This document shows positions 25,694 to 36,415 of a stretch of 64,000 nucleotides of DNA, in pieces. The notes beneath the pieces are model-generated. The model was not told the origin of the DNA, searched no databases, and was given only the letters and a program-made list of their open reading frames with translations. This stretch comes from Chromobacterium vaccinii (lineage in GTDB: Bacteria; Pseudomonadota; Gammaproteobacteria; Burkholderiales; Chromobacteriaceae), in contig NZ_JZJL01000006.1 of NCBI RefSeq assembly GCF_000971335.1, positions 62,001-126,000 of the forward strand. Reading direction: 5' to 3'. Made by a program: the position numbers and the translations under genes. How positions within the stretch are numbered: the stretch's first letter is position 1; every line of letters begins with the position of its first letter.

Positions 25694-26132
25694 GATCGGC
25701 GCGCTATTGCGCCGTTGCCGGTTTGCGCAATCGCGCTGCGAGCAGGCGCTGGCGCAACTGGCGCGCCGCGATGGCGCCCTGCAGCGGGAAATCGACGACA
25801 TGGGCGCGCAGATCGAGGGCTTGCGCCAATTGCTGCATGCGCAGCGGCCGGCGGGAACGGTGCTTGAGCGCAGCCAGTTGTTCACCCTGCACCGCAAACA
25901 GGCGGTGATGCGTCACCGCATGCAGGACCTGGATTTGCAGATCGGCCAATTGCGCGAGCAGCGCGGGCAATTGGCGCAGCAGCGGGAGGAGCAGGCGGGT
26001 CTGCACCGGTTCTGGCTGCGCAAGGAAGACAAATACCAGCGCTGGGCGCAACTCAGACGTCGGCAGGAGCGCCTGGAAGCTATCCGGCGAGAAGAAAGCG
26101 AACTGGAGGATAGGACGAAATGGGAACCGTGA
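25677..26132 (+). CDS. sctO: T3SS central stalk protein SctO (InvI-like)
   Basis: A 151-aa protein made almost wholly of two long charged helices ([20 protein letters not shown] and [20 protein letters not shown]), the coiled-coil hairpin of the FliJ/YscO family. It fits into the SctN hexamer and contacts SctV. Length and position between sctN and sctP match InvI/SpaM (147 aa). It overlaps both neighbours. Confidence 0.85.
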   Translation: MSLLLKIGALLRRCRFAQSRCEQALAQLARRDGALQREIDDMGAQIEGLRQLLHAQRPAGTVLERSQLFTLHRKQAVMRHRMQDLDLQIGQLREQRGQLAQQREEQAGLHRFWLRKEDKYQRWAQLRRRQERLEAIRREESELEDRTKWEP

Positions 26133-27898
26133 CGCCAAGCGCCGTCCATGGCGCGGCAATGAAGCTTTCCCTGAGCGGGGAGGACGACGGCATGGACGAC
26201 TGGATCGCCAGGTTGGAAGAGGAGTGGAGCCAGGAGGCCAAGCGGAAGGATGAGGATGGCCAGGCGCAACCATGCCTGCAGCCATGGTTGCCGCCCCGCG
26301 CCGACCCCCCGTGGGGCGGGACGCCCGCGTTGAGCCATGGCGGCGGCTTGCAATCCGGCGGCGCGCACTCTCCTGAGACAGGGCGATTGGGTTCCGGACA
26401 GACGCCGCGACCGGCGCCGCCGCAGCGCCCCGTTCGCGATGCGCCGCATCCAGTTCAGGCGGCCGCAGCGTTGGCGGTTGAGGCCAAGGCTGCGGCCATG
26501 GCCTGGCCTGTCCTGGCCGAGGACGACGGAGCTGGGGAACCGACGCCGATTCCATCTTTGCCTCGGGGACGCGAGGCGGCGGATAGGCGATCCCCGGCGG
26601 CGCAGATCGACGAGCCGCATCTGGAGGCCAAGCTGGGGCCGAGTCCGCGCGGCCAGGCCCAGGTGGGTGATGTTGTCCGGGCCAGCCTGCCGGCCACCGC
26701 TTCCTTGCCGCCAACGCAGCGTTTGCCGGCGCCGGCAGGAGAGCCGCCTGTCTCGGATCCGCCCCAGGCGGTCGAAGCTGCGCCACGAATTGATGCCGGC
26801 TTACCGGTACAGCCGTTACGGCTGGCGGGAGAGCGGATCGCGGAGCGGCCGCCATTTTCGGGCCGGCAGCAGCTTGCCGCCGGGGATTTGCCAAATGCCG
26901 CTCCGACTCCGACGTTTGCCACACCGATCGCAACCACGATTCGGCCGCGGGAGCCGGTGTCTAGGCGCGATCGACGTCAGCTTGACGCTTCGCCTGCGGC
27001 TATCGGCGTGAATAAGCCGGCGCTTGTCTCGACGCCGCCGCGGTTCGCCGCCGACAGTCGGCCTGCGATAGAAGCCCCCGAGGCGGGAGCCGCTTCGCAT
27101 GCGGAACCCGTTCTGGAACGCAAGCTTCCACCACAGGCCGAGAAGGTGGCGAAAACGCCGCCAGCCGGCGATGCGCGGGGGGAGCGTAGAGCCCGCCATG
27201 ACGCGGGCTCCGCCATGCTCCCCTCTGCGCTGGTCGAGGGGACTGCTGTTGGGCGGCCAGCGCTATCCGAGCTGATGCCGCAGATGAAATTCGCGCCAGA
27301 CGGCTTGCCGGCAGCGTACGAGGTTTTGCCTCAGCCTGTCTGGGAGCATCCGCTGGCCAAGGCGGACAACCGGCAAGCGCTAGCAATCGCGCCGGCACCG
27401 GCCAGCGCGCCCCCGGTGGGCGATTGGCGACCGGCGGCAGAGCCCAGTTCCATGCCAGCCCCTTTGTCGTCGCCGGCGCGAAGGCCTGCCGCCGCGCCGC
27501 GCAAACCGCCGGAGGCGACGCCGGATGTCATGGCCTATGCGGCGGCGGGGAGCCAAGCCTTGCCGTTAAGGCCGCGCGAGGCAGGGCCGGAGCCGCTATT
27601 GCCCTCGGCCAAGCGGAAGAGCGCGCCGGCCAAGCCGGCTGATGCGGAGTCCGAGCCAGCACCGTCGGGGCTGAGTTACCGCTTTCAACGCTGGGCAGGC
27701 GAGCATGCGGTGACGATTCAAACGCAGGCGGGAGCCACCGGCTTGCAGCTGCAGTTGCTGCCATCGGACAGCCTGGTGCAGCAGCGGTTGAGCGAGCAGT
27801 GGCAGTCAGGTAACCCGCAGCAGTGGAGCCTGGGGCGCGATGGCGGCGAGAAGCGGCAAGATCCCCAGCCGCAGGTCGAGCAGGAGGAGGACGATTGA
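26120..27898 (+). CDS. sctP: T3SS needle-length / substrate-switch protein SctP (InvJ/SpaN-like)
   Basis: A 592-aa protein, far longer than Salmonella InvJ (336 aa). Nearly all of residues 40-510 is Pro/Ala/Arg-rich and disordered by eye. The last about 75 residues contain the conserved SpaN-type core: FQRWAGEHAVTIQTQ, LQLQLLPSDSLVQQRLSEQW. In this family the length of the ruler part sets needle length, and the C-terminal domain signals SctU to switch substrates. The start overlaps sctO by 13 bp and the stop overlaps sctQ (TGATG). Confidence 0.8.
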   Translation: MGTVTPSAVHGAAMKLSLSGEDDGMDDWIARLEEEWSQEAKRKDEDGQAQPCLQPWLPPRADPPWGGTPALSHGGGLQSGGAHSPETGRLGSGQTPRPAPPQRPVRDAPHPVQAAAALAVEAKAAAMAWPVLAEDDGAGEPTPIPSLPRGREAADRRSPAAQIDEPHLEAKLGPSPRGQAQVGDVVRASLPATASLPPTQRLPAPAGEPPVSDPPQAVEAAPRIDAGLPVQPLRLAGERIAERPPFSGRQQLAAGDLPNAAPTPTFATPIATTIRPREPVSRRDRRQLDASPAAIGVNKPALVSTPPRFAADSRPAIEAPEAGAASHAEPVLERKLPPQAEKVAKTPPAGDARGERRARHDAGSAMLPSALVEGTAVGRPALSELMPQMKFAPDGLPAAYEVLPQPVWEHPLAKADNRQALAIAPAPASAPPVGDWRPAAEPSSMPAPLSSPARRPAAAPRKPPEATPDVMAYAAAGSQALPLRPREAGPEPLLPSAKRKSAPAKPADAESEPAPSGLSYRFQRWAGEHAVTIQTQAGATGLQLQLLPSDSLVQQRLSEQWQSGNPQQWSLGRDGGEKRQDPQPQVEQEEDD

Positions 27899-28797
27899 TG
27901 TTGAAGTTGCGCCGGGTGGACCGGCAGTCCCGGATGCTTGCGCAATTGGCGGCGCATTGGCGGGAGCAAGGCTGGGACGCGTCGATGGAAGCCGCTCCGC
28001 GCGTTGGCCGATGGTTGCCGGTGGGGGATGAGCAGCGGCGCTGGCACGGCTGGCTGGAGCCGCGGGTCTGGCTGGAGCAGGTGGCGCCTGAACTGGCCGG
28101 ATTGGCCCGCGGCGCAGTCGAGGACGGAATGGTGGCGCAATTGATCGCCGCTTGCGAGCCGCCGCTGGAGTGGCCGATGCCTGAATTGGCCTATCGCAGG
28201 CTGAGAGTGGGGGATGAGGTTGGCGGCGGTGAATTGCCGCGCGGCGAACTATTGCGCGTGGCGACGCCGCAAGGTCCGGTATGGCTGGATAAGGTCTTGG
28301 CGTCGGAAAGTCCGATGCCGGCAGCAGCCGACCCGCTTGCGCGCCTGCCTCTGCCACTGTGCTTCGAGCTTGGCAGGAGCGATATCTCCCTGGATTTGCT
28401 GCGGAGCGTGCGCCTAGGCGACATGTTGTTGATTCAGCAGCCGGCGGCTCGGGTGAGCTGCAACGGCGTTGTCGTGGGACGTTATCAACAATTCGATGGG
28501 GAAATCAGGATGGAGTGGCAGGAAGAAGAGGCGGGCCAGGCAAGCGAAGCGGCTATGGGGAGCTTTGGCCAATTGCCGGTTCGGCTTGAGTTCGTGTTGC
28601 AGCAGAGCCAGGTCACGCTGGATGAATTGCGGAAGCTGTGCCAGGGGCAATTGCTGCCGTTGGCGGCCGATGCCGAGCGGCGGGTGGAGGTGAGAGCCAA
28701 CGGCGCGCTGCTGGGGCGGGGCGAGCTGGTGCAGCTGGATGGGCAGCTGGGCATCGAGGTGGCGCAGTGGCTGGGGGGCGCGGGCGATGTCGAATGA
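27898..28797 (+). CDS. sctQ: T3SS sorting-platform C-ring protein SctQ (SpaO-like)
   Basis: A 299-aa protein; SpaO is 303 aa. It ends in two SpoA-type domains: about 155-203 (LPLCFELGRSDISLDLLRSV) and about 222-295 (GQLPVRLEFVLQQSQVTLDE, with RVEVRANGALLGRGELVQLDG). SctQ pods under the needle complex recruit substrates. The start shares bases with the sctP stop and has GGAGGAGG upstream. An internal start for a short C-terminal product is likely at codon 205. It overlaps sctR by 11 bp. Confidence 0.9.
   Translation: MLKLRRVDRQSRMLAQLAAHWREQGWDASMEAAPRVGRWLPVGDEQRRWHGWLEPRVWLEQVAPELAGLARGAVEDGMVAQLIAACEPPLEWPMPELAYRRLRVGDEVGGGELPRGELLRVATPQGPVWLDKVLASESPMPAAADPLARLPLPLCFELGRSDISLDLLRSVRLGDMLLIQQPAARVSCNGVVVGRYQQFDGEIRMEWQEEEAGQASEAAMGSFGQLPVRLEFVLQQSQVTLDELRKLCQGQLLPLAADAERRVEVRANGALLGRGELVQLDGQLGIEVAQWLGGAGDVE
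28498..28512 (+). promoter_or_regulatory. Internal ribosome site and start for short SctQ product
   Basis: GGGGA (28498-28502) lies 7 nt before an in-frame ATG (28510) that is codon 205 of sctQ. Initiation there would give a 95-aa protein with only the last SpoA domain. Salmonella SpaO makes such a product from an internal start near codon 203. Confidence 0.55.
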
Positions 28798-29446
28798 CAT
28801 GTCGCTGATCGCCTTGATGGCGTTCGCCACGCTGCTGCCGTTTCTGATCGCATCGGGCACGTGTTACATCAAGTTTTCCATCGTGTTCGTGATGGTTCGC
28901 AATGCGCTGGGGCTGCAGCAGGTGCCGTCCAATATGACGCTCAACGGCATCGCGTTGATGCTGTCGATGTTTGTGATGATGCCTATCGCCCAGCAGGCGC
29001 ACAGCTATTACCAGGACGAGCATGTCAGCTTCTCCAGCATCGACTCGGTGAGCAACTTCGTCGCCAACGGCCTGGATGGCTACCGCGCCTATCTGCAGAA
29101 ATATTCCGATCCCGAATTGGTTCGCTTCTTCGAAAAAGCGCAGGCGCAGCGGTTTGAGCAGGAGCAGGGAAATGCCGCCGCCGCCGAGCAGCCGTCCATC
29201 TTCGCATTGCTGCCGGCCTATGCGCTGAGCGAGATCAAGGGCGCTTTCAAGATAGGGTTTTACCTGTACCTGCCTTTCGTGGTGGTGGATCTGGTGATCT
29301 CCAGCGTGTTGTTGGCGCTGGGGATGATGATGATGAGCCCGGTCACCATCTCGGTGCCGGTCAAGCTGGTGCTGTTTGTGGCGCTGGACGGCTGGACGCT
29401 GCTGTCCAAAGGCCTGGTGCAGCAGTACCTGGACCTGCCGGGCTGA
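28787..29446 (+). CDS. sctR: T3SS export-gate protein SctR (SpaP-like)
   Basis: A 219-aa FliP-family membrane protein. The signature region SGTCYIKFSIVFVMVRNALGLQQVPSNM is intact, followed by a membrane helix and the soluble segment (about 75-150). A C-terminal pair of helices with LPFVVVDLVISSVLLALGMMMMSPVTIS ends the protein. Five copies with SctS and SctT form the entry portal. Start ATG 28787 follows GGGGGG; the longer open frame is a shadow of sctQ. Confidence 0.95.
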   Translation: MSNDMSLIALMAFATLLPFLIASGTCYIKFSIVFVMVRNALGLQQVPSNMTLNGIALMLSMFVMMPIAQQAHSYYQDEHVSFSSIDSVSNFVANGLDGYRAYLQKYSDPELVRFFEKAQAQRFEQEQGNAAAAEQPSIFALLPAYALSEIKGAFKIGFYLYLPFVVVDLVISSVLLALGMMMMSPVTISVPVKLVLFVALDGWTLLSKGLVQQYLDLPG

Positions 29447-29466
29447 CGGCTTGAAGAGGCGCTTTC

Positions 29467-29727
29467 ATGAATGAATTGGTATTCGCCAGCAACAAGGCCC
29501 TGTACCTGGTGTTGCTGATGTCGGCCTGGCCCATCATCGTGGCCACCGTCATCGGTCTGCTGGTGGGTTTGTTCCAGACCGTCACGCAATTGCAGGAGCA
29601 GACGCTGCCGTTCGGCATCAAGCTGTTCAGCGTCAGCCTGTGCCTGTTCCTGTTGTCCGGCTGGTATGGCGAGACGCTGCTGGGTTTCGCCCGCGAGGCG
29701 ATGCGTTTGGCGCTGAGCAAGGGCTGA
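29467..29727 (+). CDS. sctS: T3SS export-gate protein SctS (SpaQ-like)
   Basis: An 86-aa FliQ-family protein, the same length as SpaQ. Two membrane helices frame the conserved loop [21 protein letters not shown]. It wraps around the SctR5-SctT1 cone. It lies 20 nt after sctR, with GAAGAGG as ribosome site. Confidence 0.95.
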   Translation: MNELVFASNKALYLVLLMSAWPIIVATVIGLLVGLFQTVTQLQEQTLPFGIKLFSVSLCLFLLSGWYGETLLGFAREAMRLALSKG

Positions 29728-29731
29728 TCGC

Positions 29732-30505
29732 ATGCCCTTGGATCTGTTCTTCGATATCCATGGCTGGGCGGCCACCGCGGCGCTGGGTTTCGCCAGGGTG
29801 GGGCCGGCTTTCTTCATCCTACCTTTCCTCAATAACAATGTGCTGACCGGCGTGGCGCGGACAGCCGTAGCCATGCTGGTGGCGCAGGGCTTGTGGCCGC
29901 ATCCGGTCGCGGCGGAGCTGCCTGCCGACATGCCGCCATTCCCGTTGCTGTTGCTGCGCGAGGCGATGGTGGGGCTGCTGCTGGGCATTCTGCTGGCGTG
30001 GCCGTTCTGGGTGTTCCACGCGCTGGGCAGCATCATCGACAACCAGCGCGGCGCCACTTTCAGCAGCAGCGTCGATCCCGCCAACGGCGTCGACACTTCC
30101 GAGCTGGCGAATCTGTTCAATCTGTTTGCGGCGGTCATCTATCTGCAGGGCGGGGGGATGAGCCTGATGCTGGAATTGTTCGCGCAAAGCTATCGCTTGT
30201 GCGACCCGCTCTCCGCCGGCATGCCGGCCTTGTTTCCGGTGCTGGCCTTGATATGCAGGGTGATGGCCAAGGCCATCGTGCTGGCCAGCCCGCTGGTGGC
30301 GGCGCTGTTGCTGACGGAAATGACGCTGGGCCTGCTGTCGCGCTTCGCCCAGCAGCTGAACGCATTCTCGGTGGCGATGACGGTGAAGAGCGCGGTGGCG
30401 CTGCTGATTTTACTGCTCTATTTCGCGCCGGTGCTGCCGAATGCAGTCGCCCAGCTGTCGTTCCGTCCGGAAGCCTTGTCCATTTGGCTGGCGGCGCCGC
30501 GCTGA
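29732..30505 (+). CDS. sctT: T3SS export-gate protein SctT (SpaR-like)
   Basis: A 257-aa FliR-family membrane protein (SpaR is 263 aa) with about six membrane helices. Family landmarks are ALGFARVGPAFFILPFLNNNVL at the N-terminus and HALGSIIDNQRGATFSSSVDP in the middle, ending LLYFAPVLPNAVAQL. One copy per export gate links SctR5 to SctU. It lies 4 nt after sctS. Confidence 0.95.
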   Translation: MPLDLFFDIHGWAATAALGFARVGPAFFILPFLNNNVLTGVARTAVAMLVAQGLWPHPVAAELPADMPPFPLLLLREAMVGLLLGILLAWPFWVFHALGSIIDNQRGATFSSSVDPANGVDTSELANLFNLFAAVIYLQGGGMSLMLELFAQSYRLCDPLSAGMPALFPVLALICRVMAKAIVLASPLVAALLLTEMTLGLLSRFAQQLNAFSVAMTVKSAVALLILLLYFAPVLPNAVAQLSFRPEALSIWLAAPR

Positions 30506-30506
30506 G

Positions 30507-31571
30507 ATGGCTGACAAGACAGAAAAGCCCACCCATAAGCGCTTGCGGGATTCGGCCAAGAAAGGCCAGTCCTTCAAGAGCAAGGACTTGATCGTCGCCT
30601 GCCTGACGCTGGCCGGCGTGGTCTACCTGGTGTCCTTTGGCTCGCTGGTTGAATTGATGGGCGTGTTCCGCCAGGCGGTCGCGCATGGCTTTCAATTGGG
30701 CATGCAGGGCTACGCGATGGCAGTGGTCTGGCTGGGCATCAAGCTGCTGCTGCCGATTTTCCTGCTGTGCGTGCTGGCTTCCGCCTTGCCTTCCTTGCTG
30801 CTGAGCGGCTTTGTGCTCGCCACCGAGGCGCTGAAGCTCAATCTGGAGGCGCTGAACCCGGTGCAGGGCTTCAAGAAGCTGTTCAGTCTGCGGACCGTCA
30901 AGGAGGTGGTGAAGGCGGTGCTGTATTTGGCCAGCTTTGCGGTGGCAGCGGTGGTGGTTTGGCGCAAACACAAGCTATTGCTGTTTGCCCAGCTTCATGG
31001 TGGCCCGATGGACATGGCGGCCATCTGGCGCGAGTTATTGCTGTCTCTGGTGCTGACCTGCCTGGGCTGCATCGCCTTGATCATTGTCCTGGACTCGTTG
31101 GCTGAGTATTTCCTGTTCATGAAGGACATGAAGATGGAAAAGGAAGAGGTCAAGCGCGAGATGAAAGAGCAGGAAGGCAATCCCGAGGTCAAGTCGCGCC
31201 GCCGCGAGGTGCATATGGAAATCCTGTCCGAGCAGGTGAAGTCGGATGTTTCCAACTCGCGGCTGATCGTCGCCAACCCCACCCATATCGCCATCGGCAT
31301 CTATTTCAAACCCGAGTTGTCGCCGATTCCGCTGGTTTCCGTGCTGGAGACCAACCAGCGCGCGCTGGCGGTGCGGGCCTATGCCGAAAAGGTTGGGGTG
31401 CCGGTGATTCGGGATATCCCGCTGGCGCGGCGAATTTTCGCCAGCCATCGCCGTTACTCCTTCATCAGCATGGAGGAGATCGATGCGGTGCTGCGCCTGC
31501 TGGTGTGGTTGGAGGAGGTGGAGAACGCAGGTCAGCAGTCTTTTGGACAGGATGAGCAGGATGCGATCTAG
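30507..31571 (+). CDS. sctU: T3SS export switch protein SctU (SpaS-like)
   Basis: A 354-aa FlhB-family protein; SpaS is 356 aa. It begins MADKTEKPTHKRLRDSAKKGQ, has four membrane helices to about residue 200 and a cytosolic autoprotease domain. The NPTH cleavage motif is intact (Asn257-His260, in VANPTHIAIGIYF), so self-cleavage and substrate switching with SctP are expected. ATG 30507 lies 1 nt after the sctT stop. A 141-nt gap follows before sicA, where a separate promoter is likely. Confidence 0.97.
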   Translation: MADKTEKPTHKRLRDSAKKGQSFKSKDLIVACLTLAGVVYLVSFGSLVELMGVFRQAVAHGFQLGMQGYAMAVVWLGIKLLLPIFLLCVLASALPSLLLSGFVLATEALKLNLEALNPVQGFKKLFSLRTVKEVVKAVLYLASFAVAAVVVWRKHKLLLFAQLHGGPMDMAAIWRELLLSLVLTCLGCIALIIVLDSLAEYFLFMKDMKMEKEEVKREMKEQEGNPEVKSRRREVHMEILSEQVKSDVSNSRLIVANPTHIAIGIYFKPELSPIPLVSVLETNQRALAVRAYAEKVGVPVIRDIPLARRIFASHRRYSFISMEEIDAVLRLLVWLEEVENAGQQSFGQDEQDAI

Positions 31572-31673
31572 CGCTTGGCATGGGCATATCGCAATGAGCG
31601 ATTCTTGAATGTTTGTTGTTGGCGATCCGGGTTTAATGATGGCAGCGGTTCTTGCATGGCCGTTTCCCGCTGA

Positions 31674-33979
<2,306 letters not shown>

Positions 33980-33999
33980 CTACTTGGAGGAATAAATAA

Positions 34000-34869
34000 A
34001 TGGCCGCGATAGAGAGTTATTATACCGGTAACGCAGTTTTTTTACCTAACGATGGCACAGATTCGTTAAGAGGGACGTCCCCTACCGCATCAGGGGGGAC
34101 AGTTGCTTTCGCTTCTATAGTCATTGTCGGCACTGGTGGGCATGGTTCGTATTTATCCCCTGGTAGCCCTGATTTAACTACGCCTAAAGTTAAGGTGACG
34201 GTAGGGGTAATGAAGTTCTGGGATGAGAAACTGCAAGATCTGAATTTGTCTTATAGCGCTGAATCTATTTCCAGAAAACTAGATGATCCAAGTTTTGATG
34301 TTAGTGGGATGTCCAATGCGTTCACGATGATCATGATTTTATTGGTCGATGTCATGTCTAAAATACGCGCTGCTAATAGTAAAATGGAAAGCAAATTCAT
34401 TGAAATCAGTTTTGCTGCGGCCAAGCATCAAGCCGCTGATATTCGCCAGCAGGGCATGTATGCGATGACTGCGGCATTTATTCAGGGCGGCGTGCAGATT
34501 AGCATGAGTTTTTATGGGGCCAAGCTCAAAAATGAAGGTTTGAATGGGCAGCAAAAAGCGCCTGGGGAAAAATCCCCTGAGTATGTAAATGCCAAGAAGC
34601 TGGAGATTCGTGGTGAATTCTTTTCCACTTCCGCACAAGGTTTTGCTACGGTTTTTGCGGCCCCGATTAATTTAATGGGAACTTACAAGCAGGCGGAAGC
34701 AATAATAGATGAAGCGATTGGGAAGTCGGCAGGCACGGTAGCCCAAAATGAGCAAGAGCAGAAGAAAGGCGCTAGCGAGCAGATTCAGAACCTGATCAAC
34801 CAAGTGCGAGAGATTTTTCAGAATATAGCAGCCACAATGGGTGAGATCGCTGGGAATATACGTGCTTGA
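34000..34869 (+). CDS. sctB: Minor translocator SctB (SipC/IpaC-like), short form
   Basis: A 289-aa protein in the sipC position, shorter than SipC (409 aa) and IpaC (363 aa). It has one hydrophobic stretch (about 106-122, AFTMIMILLVDVMSKIR), a central helical region (ISFAAAKHQAADIRQQGMYA) and a C-terminal coiled coil ending in MGEIAGNIRA. It should pair with SctE in the pore. Most of the N-terminal region that in SipC/IpaC binds the chaperone is reduced. GGAGGAATAAATAA precedes ATG 34000. Confidence 0.85.
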   Translation: MAAIESYYTGNAVFLPNDGTDSLRGTSPTASGGTVAFASIVIVGTGGHGSYLSPGSPDLTTPKVKVTVGVMKFWDEKLQDLNLSYSAESISRKLDDPSFDVSGMSNAFTMIMILLVDVMSKIRAANSKMESKFIEISFAAAKHQAADIRQQGMYAMTAAFIQGGVQISMSFYGAKLKNEGLNGQQKAPGEKSPEYVNAKKLEIRGEFFSTSAQGFATVFAAPINLMGTYKQAEAIIDEAIGKSAGTVAQNEQEQKKGASEQIQNLINQVREIFQNIAATMGEIAGNIRA

Positions 34870-34951
34870 TATCATTGATGGTTTGCTTGATAGGCAGGTG
34901 GGATGCGCTCGGTGTTCAAGGAATTTCATATTGGGGGAGTAGAGGTGGGGC

Positions 34952-35989
34952 ATGCTTGATGGGGTTAAGGATTTTAAGCCGGCGCTGATGCCGCAGTCTC
35001 AGTTTGTGATCAGTGCCGATCCATCAGCTGATTCGCCAACCAAGCCTGGTTCTGAAGTTAAGAATGGCAGGCCTTCCAATTTGCCTGCTGAAACTATGCA
35101 GCTGGTTCATACCTTGCATGCAACGAACCGCATGCGTGACACGTTGTTTCCTGTGCAGAATGCATTGGATATGGGGCTGTTGCCAGATACCGATATGTTG
35201 GATGATAAGGATTTGGCCGCGCATCAGCTGAAAACCAATTTGAGCGCCTTGTCCGCCAGTGGCGTGAAGGTGCCGGCGCATGCTAGGTCATTGCTCTCCA
35301 GTTTTCCGCAAATGGCGCGATTGGCGCCGCAATTGGCCAAAGAAGACGTGCGGGAGTTTGCCGAGGGGAGGAAAGCTTCTCTTTTTAGCGATGTTGAACT
35401 ATGGGGGAAGGTTCACGATGGCATTGACAGCCTGAATAAAAATTACTTGCAGCAATATCAAAAAATTGTCAGCACCTATACCGATTTTTACAAGAACTTC
35501 AGCGATATGGTCTTGGGCAAGATAGGGGGGTGGGTTGAGTCTGTCAGTGGCGGGGATGGTAAAGCGGACAAGATTAACTTGCACGTGAAGGATATGACGG
35601 ATGCGCTGGGTGATGTAGTTAGTAAGAGCGATTTGGTTTTGTACAAAGGAGATGATGCTGCCAAATGGTTTAAAGATATGACGGGCAAGGATAGTGGGGC
35701 GTCTAATGGGTTGAAGTTGGAAGGCAATCAAGTAAAGATAGATACGTCGGTGCTGGATAAGATGACAGAGAATCTGAATAACTTGAAAAAACCGGACAGC
35801 CTGGATAGCGCTGCATTTCAGGCGTGGAAATCCGGCTTCGACTCGCAGGCGGAACAGCTGAAGAATACGCTACAGGTTTTGACGCAGAAATACAGCAATG
35901 CAAATTCAACATTCGACAATATGGTAAAGATATTAAGCAGCACCATTACGGCTTGCTTGGAAACAGACAAATTGTTTCTGCAGATTTAA
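34952..35989 (+). CDS. sctA: Needle-tip protein SctA (SipD/IpaD-like)
   Basis: A 345-aa protein; SipD is 343 aa. An N-terminal helical hairpin acting as self-chaperone (about 40-110) precedes a long central coiled coil (HDGIDSLNKNYLQQYQKIVS and the C-terminal helix AEQLKNTLQVLTQKYSNANST). A mixed domain lies between (about 190-270). The C-terminus (SSTITACLETDKLF) matches the needle-binding end. GGTGGGG precedes ATG 34952. No sipA-like effector follows, unlike Salmonella. Confidence 0.92.
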   Translation: MLDGVKDFKPALMPQSQFVISADPSADSPTKPGSEVKNGRPSNLPAETMQLVHTLHATNRMRDTLFPVQNALDMGLLPDTDMLDDKDLAAHQLKTNLSALSASGVKVPAHARSLLSSFPQMARLAPQLAKEDVREFAEGRKASLFSDVELWGKVHDGIDSLNKNYLQQYQKIVSTYTDFYKNFSDMVLGKIGGWVESVSGGDGKADKINLHVKDMTDALGDVVSKSDLVLYKGDDAAKWFKDMTGKDSGASNGLKLEGNQVKIDTSVLDKMTENLNNLKKPDSLDSAAFQAWKSGFDSQAEQLKNTLQVLTQKYSNANSTFDNMVKILSSTITACLETDKLFLQI

Positions 35990-36084
35990 TCGAAGCAATA
36001 AGAGATTTTGAAGATTGAGCGGCGGGTGTCGATATTTAGATTGAGGCTGTTCGGTGTATTTGCTGGTTTGGAAAGAGGAATCGC

Positions 36085-36348
36085 ATGACGGTGGATGAGG
36101 TGGAGGATAGAGCCCGGGCGGTATTGCATATGGCCCTTGGAGTGGATGAACGCTATCTGGCTCCCCAGGCGCGCTTGGTGGATCAGCTATATGCCGACTC
36201 CATGGAGTTGCTGGAAATGGTGATGGGGCTGAATGAGGCATTCGGCATAGAAATCCGCGCCGAGGACGTGGCCGCCATCGACACGGTGGCGGATGTGTAT
36301 GCCGCTGTCAGGCGCTTGCTGGACGCGCAGGCTGAGCGTGAAGCTTGA
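36085..36348 (+). CDS. iacP: T3SS-associated acyl carrier protein (IacP-like)
   Basis: An 87-aa acyl carrier protein. The phosphopantetheine site is YADSMELLEMVMGLNEAFGI with Ser39; DSM in place of the usual DSL is a mild variation. In Salmonella iacP follows sipA and supports translocator or effector function. Here it follows sctA directly after 95 nt. AGAGGAATCGC is the ribosome site. Confidence 0.9.
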   Translation: MTVDEVEDRARAVLHMALGVDERYLAPQARLVDQLYADSMELLEMVMGLNEAFGIEIRAEDVAAIDTVADVYAAVRRLLDAQAEREA

Positions 36349-36383
36349 GGTGGCAGGATTCCGGCTTTGAGCCGGTACCACCT
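36348..36383 (+). other. Two-stem hairpin after iacP
   Basis: Outer arms AGGTGG (36348-36353) and CCACCT (36378-36383) enclose an inner hairpin, CCGGCT (36361-36366), TTG, AGCCGG (36370-36375). No T-tract follows, so it is not a standard terminator. It may stabilise the upstream message or attenuate read-through to the EAL gene. Confidence 0.5.
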
Positions 36384-36415
36384 GCTTGAGCCGGATGTTC
36401 GAGCGAGATGACTAG

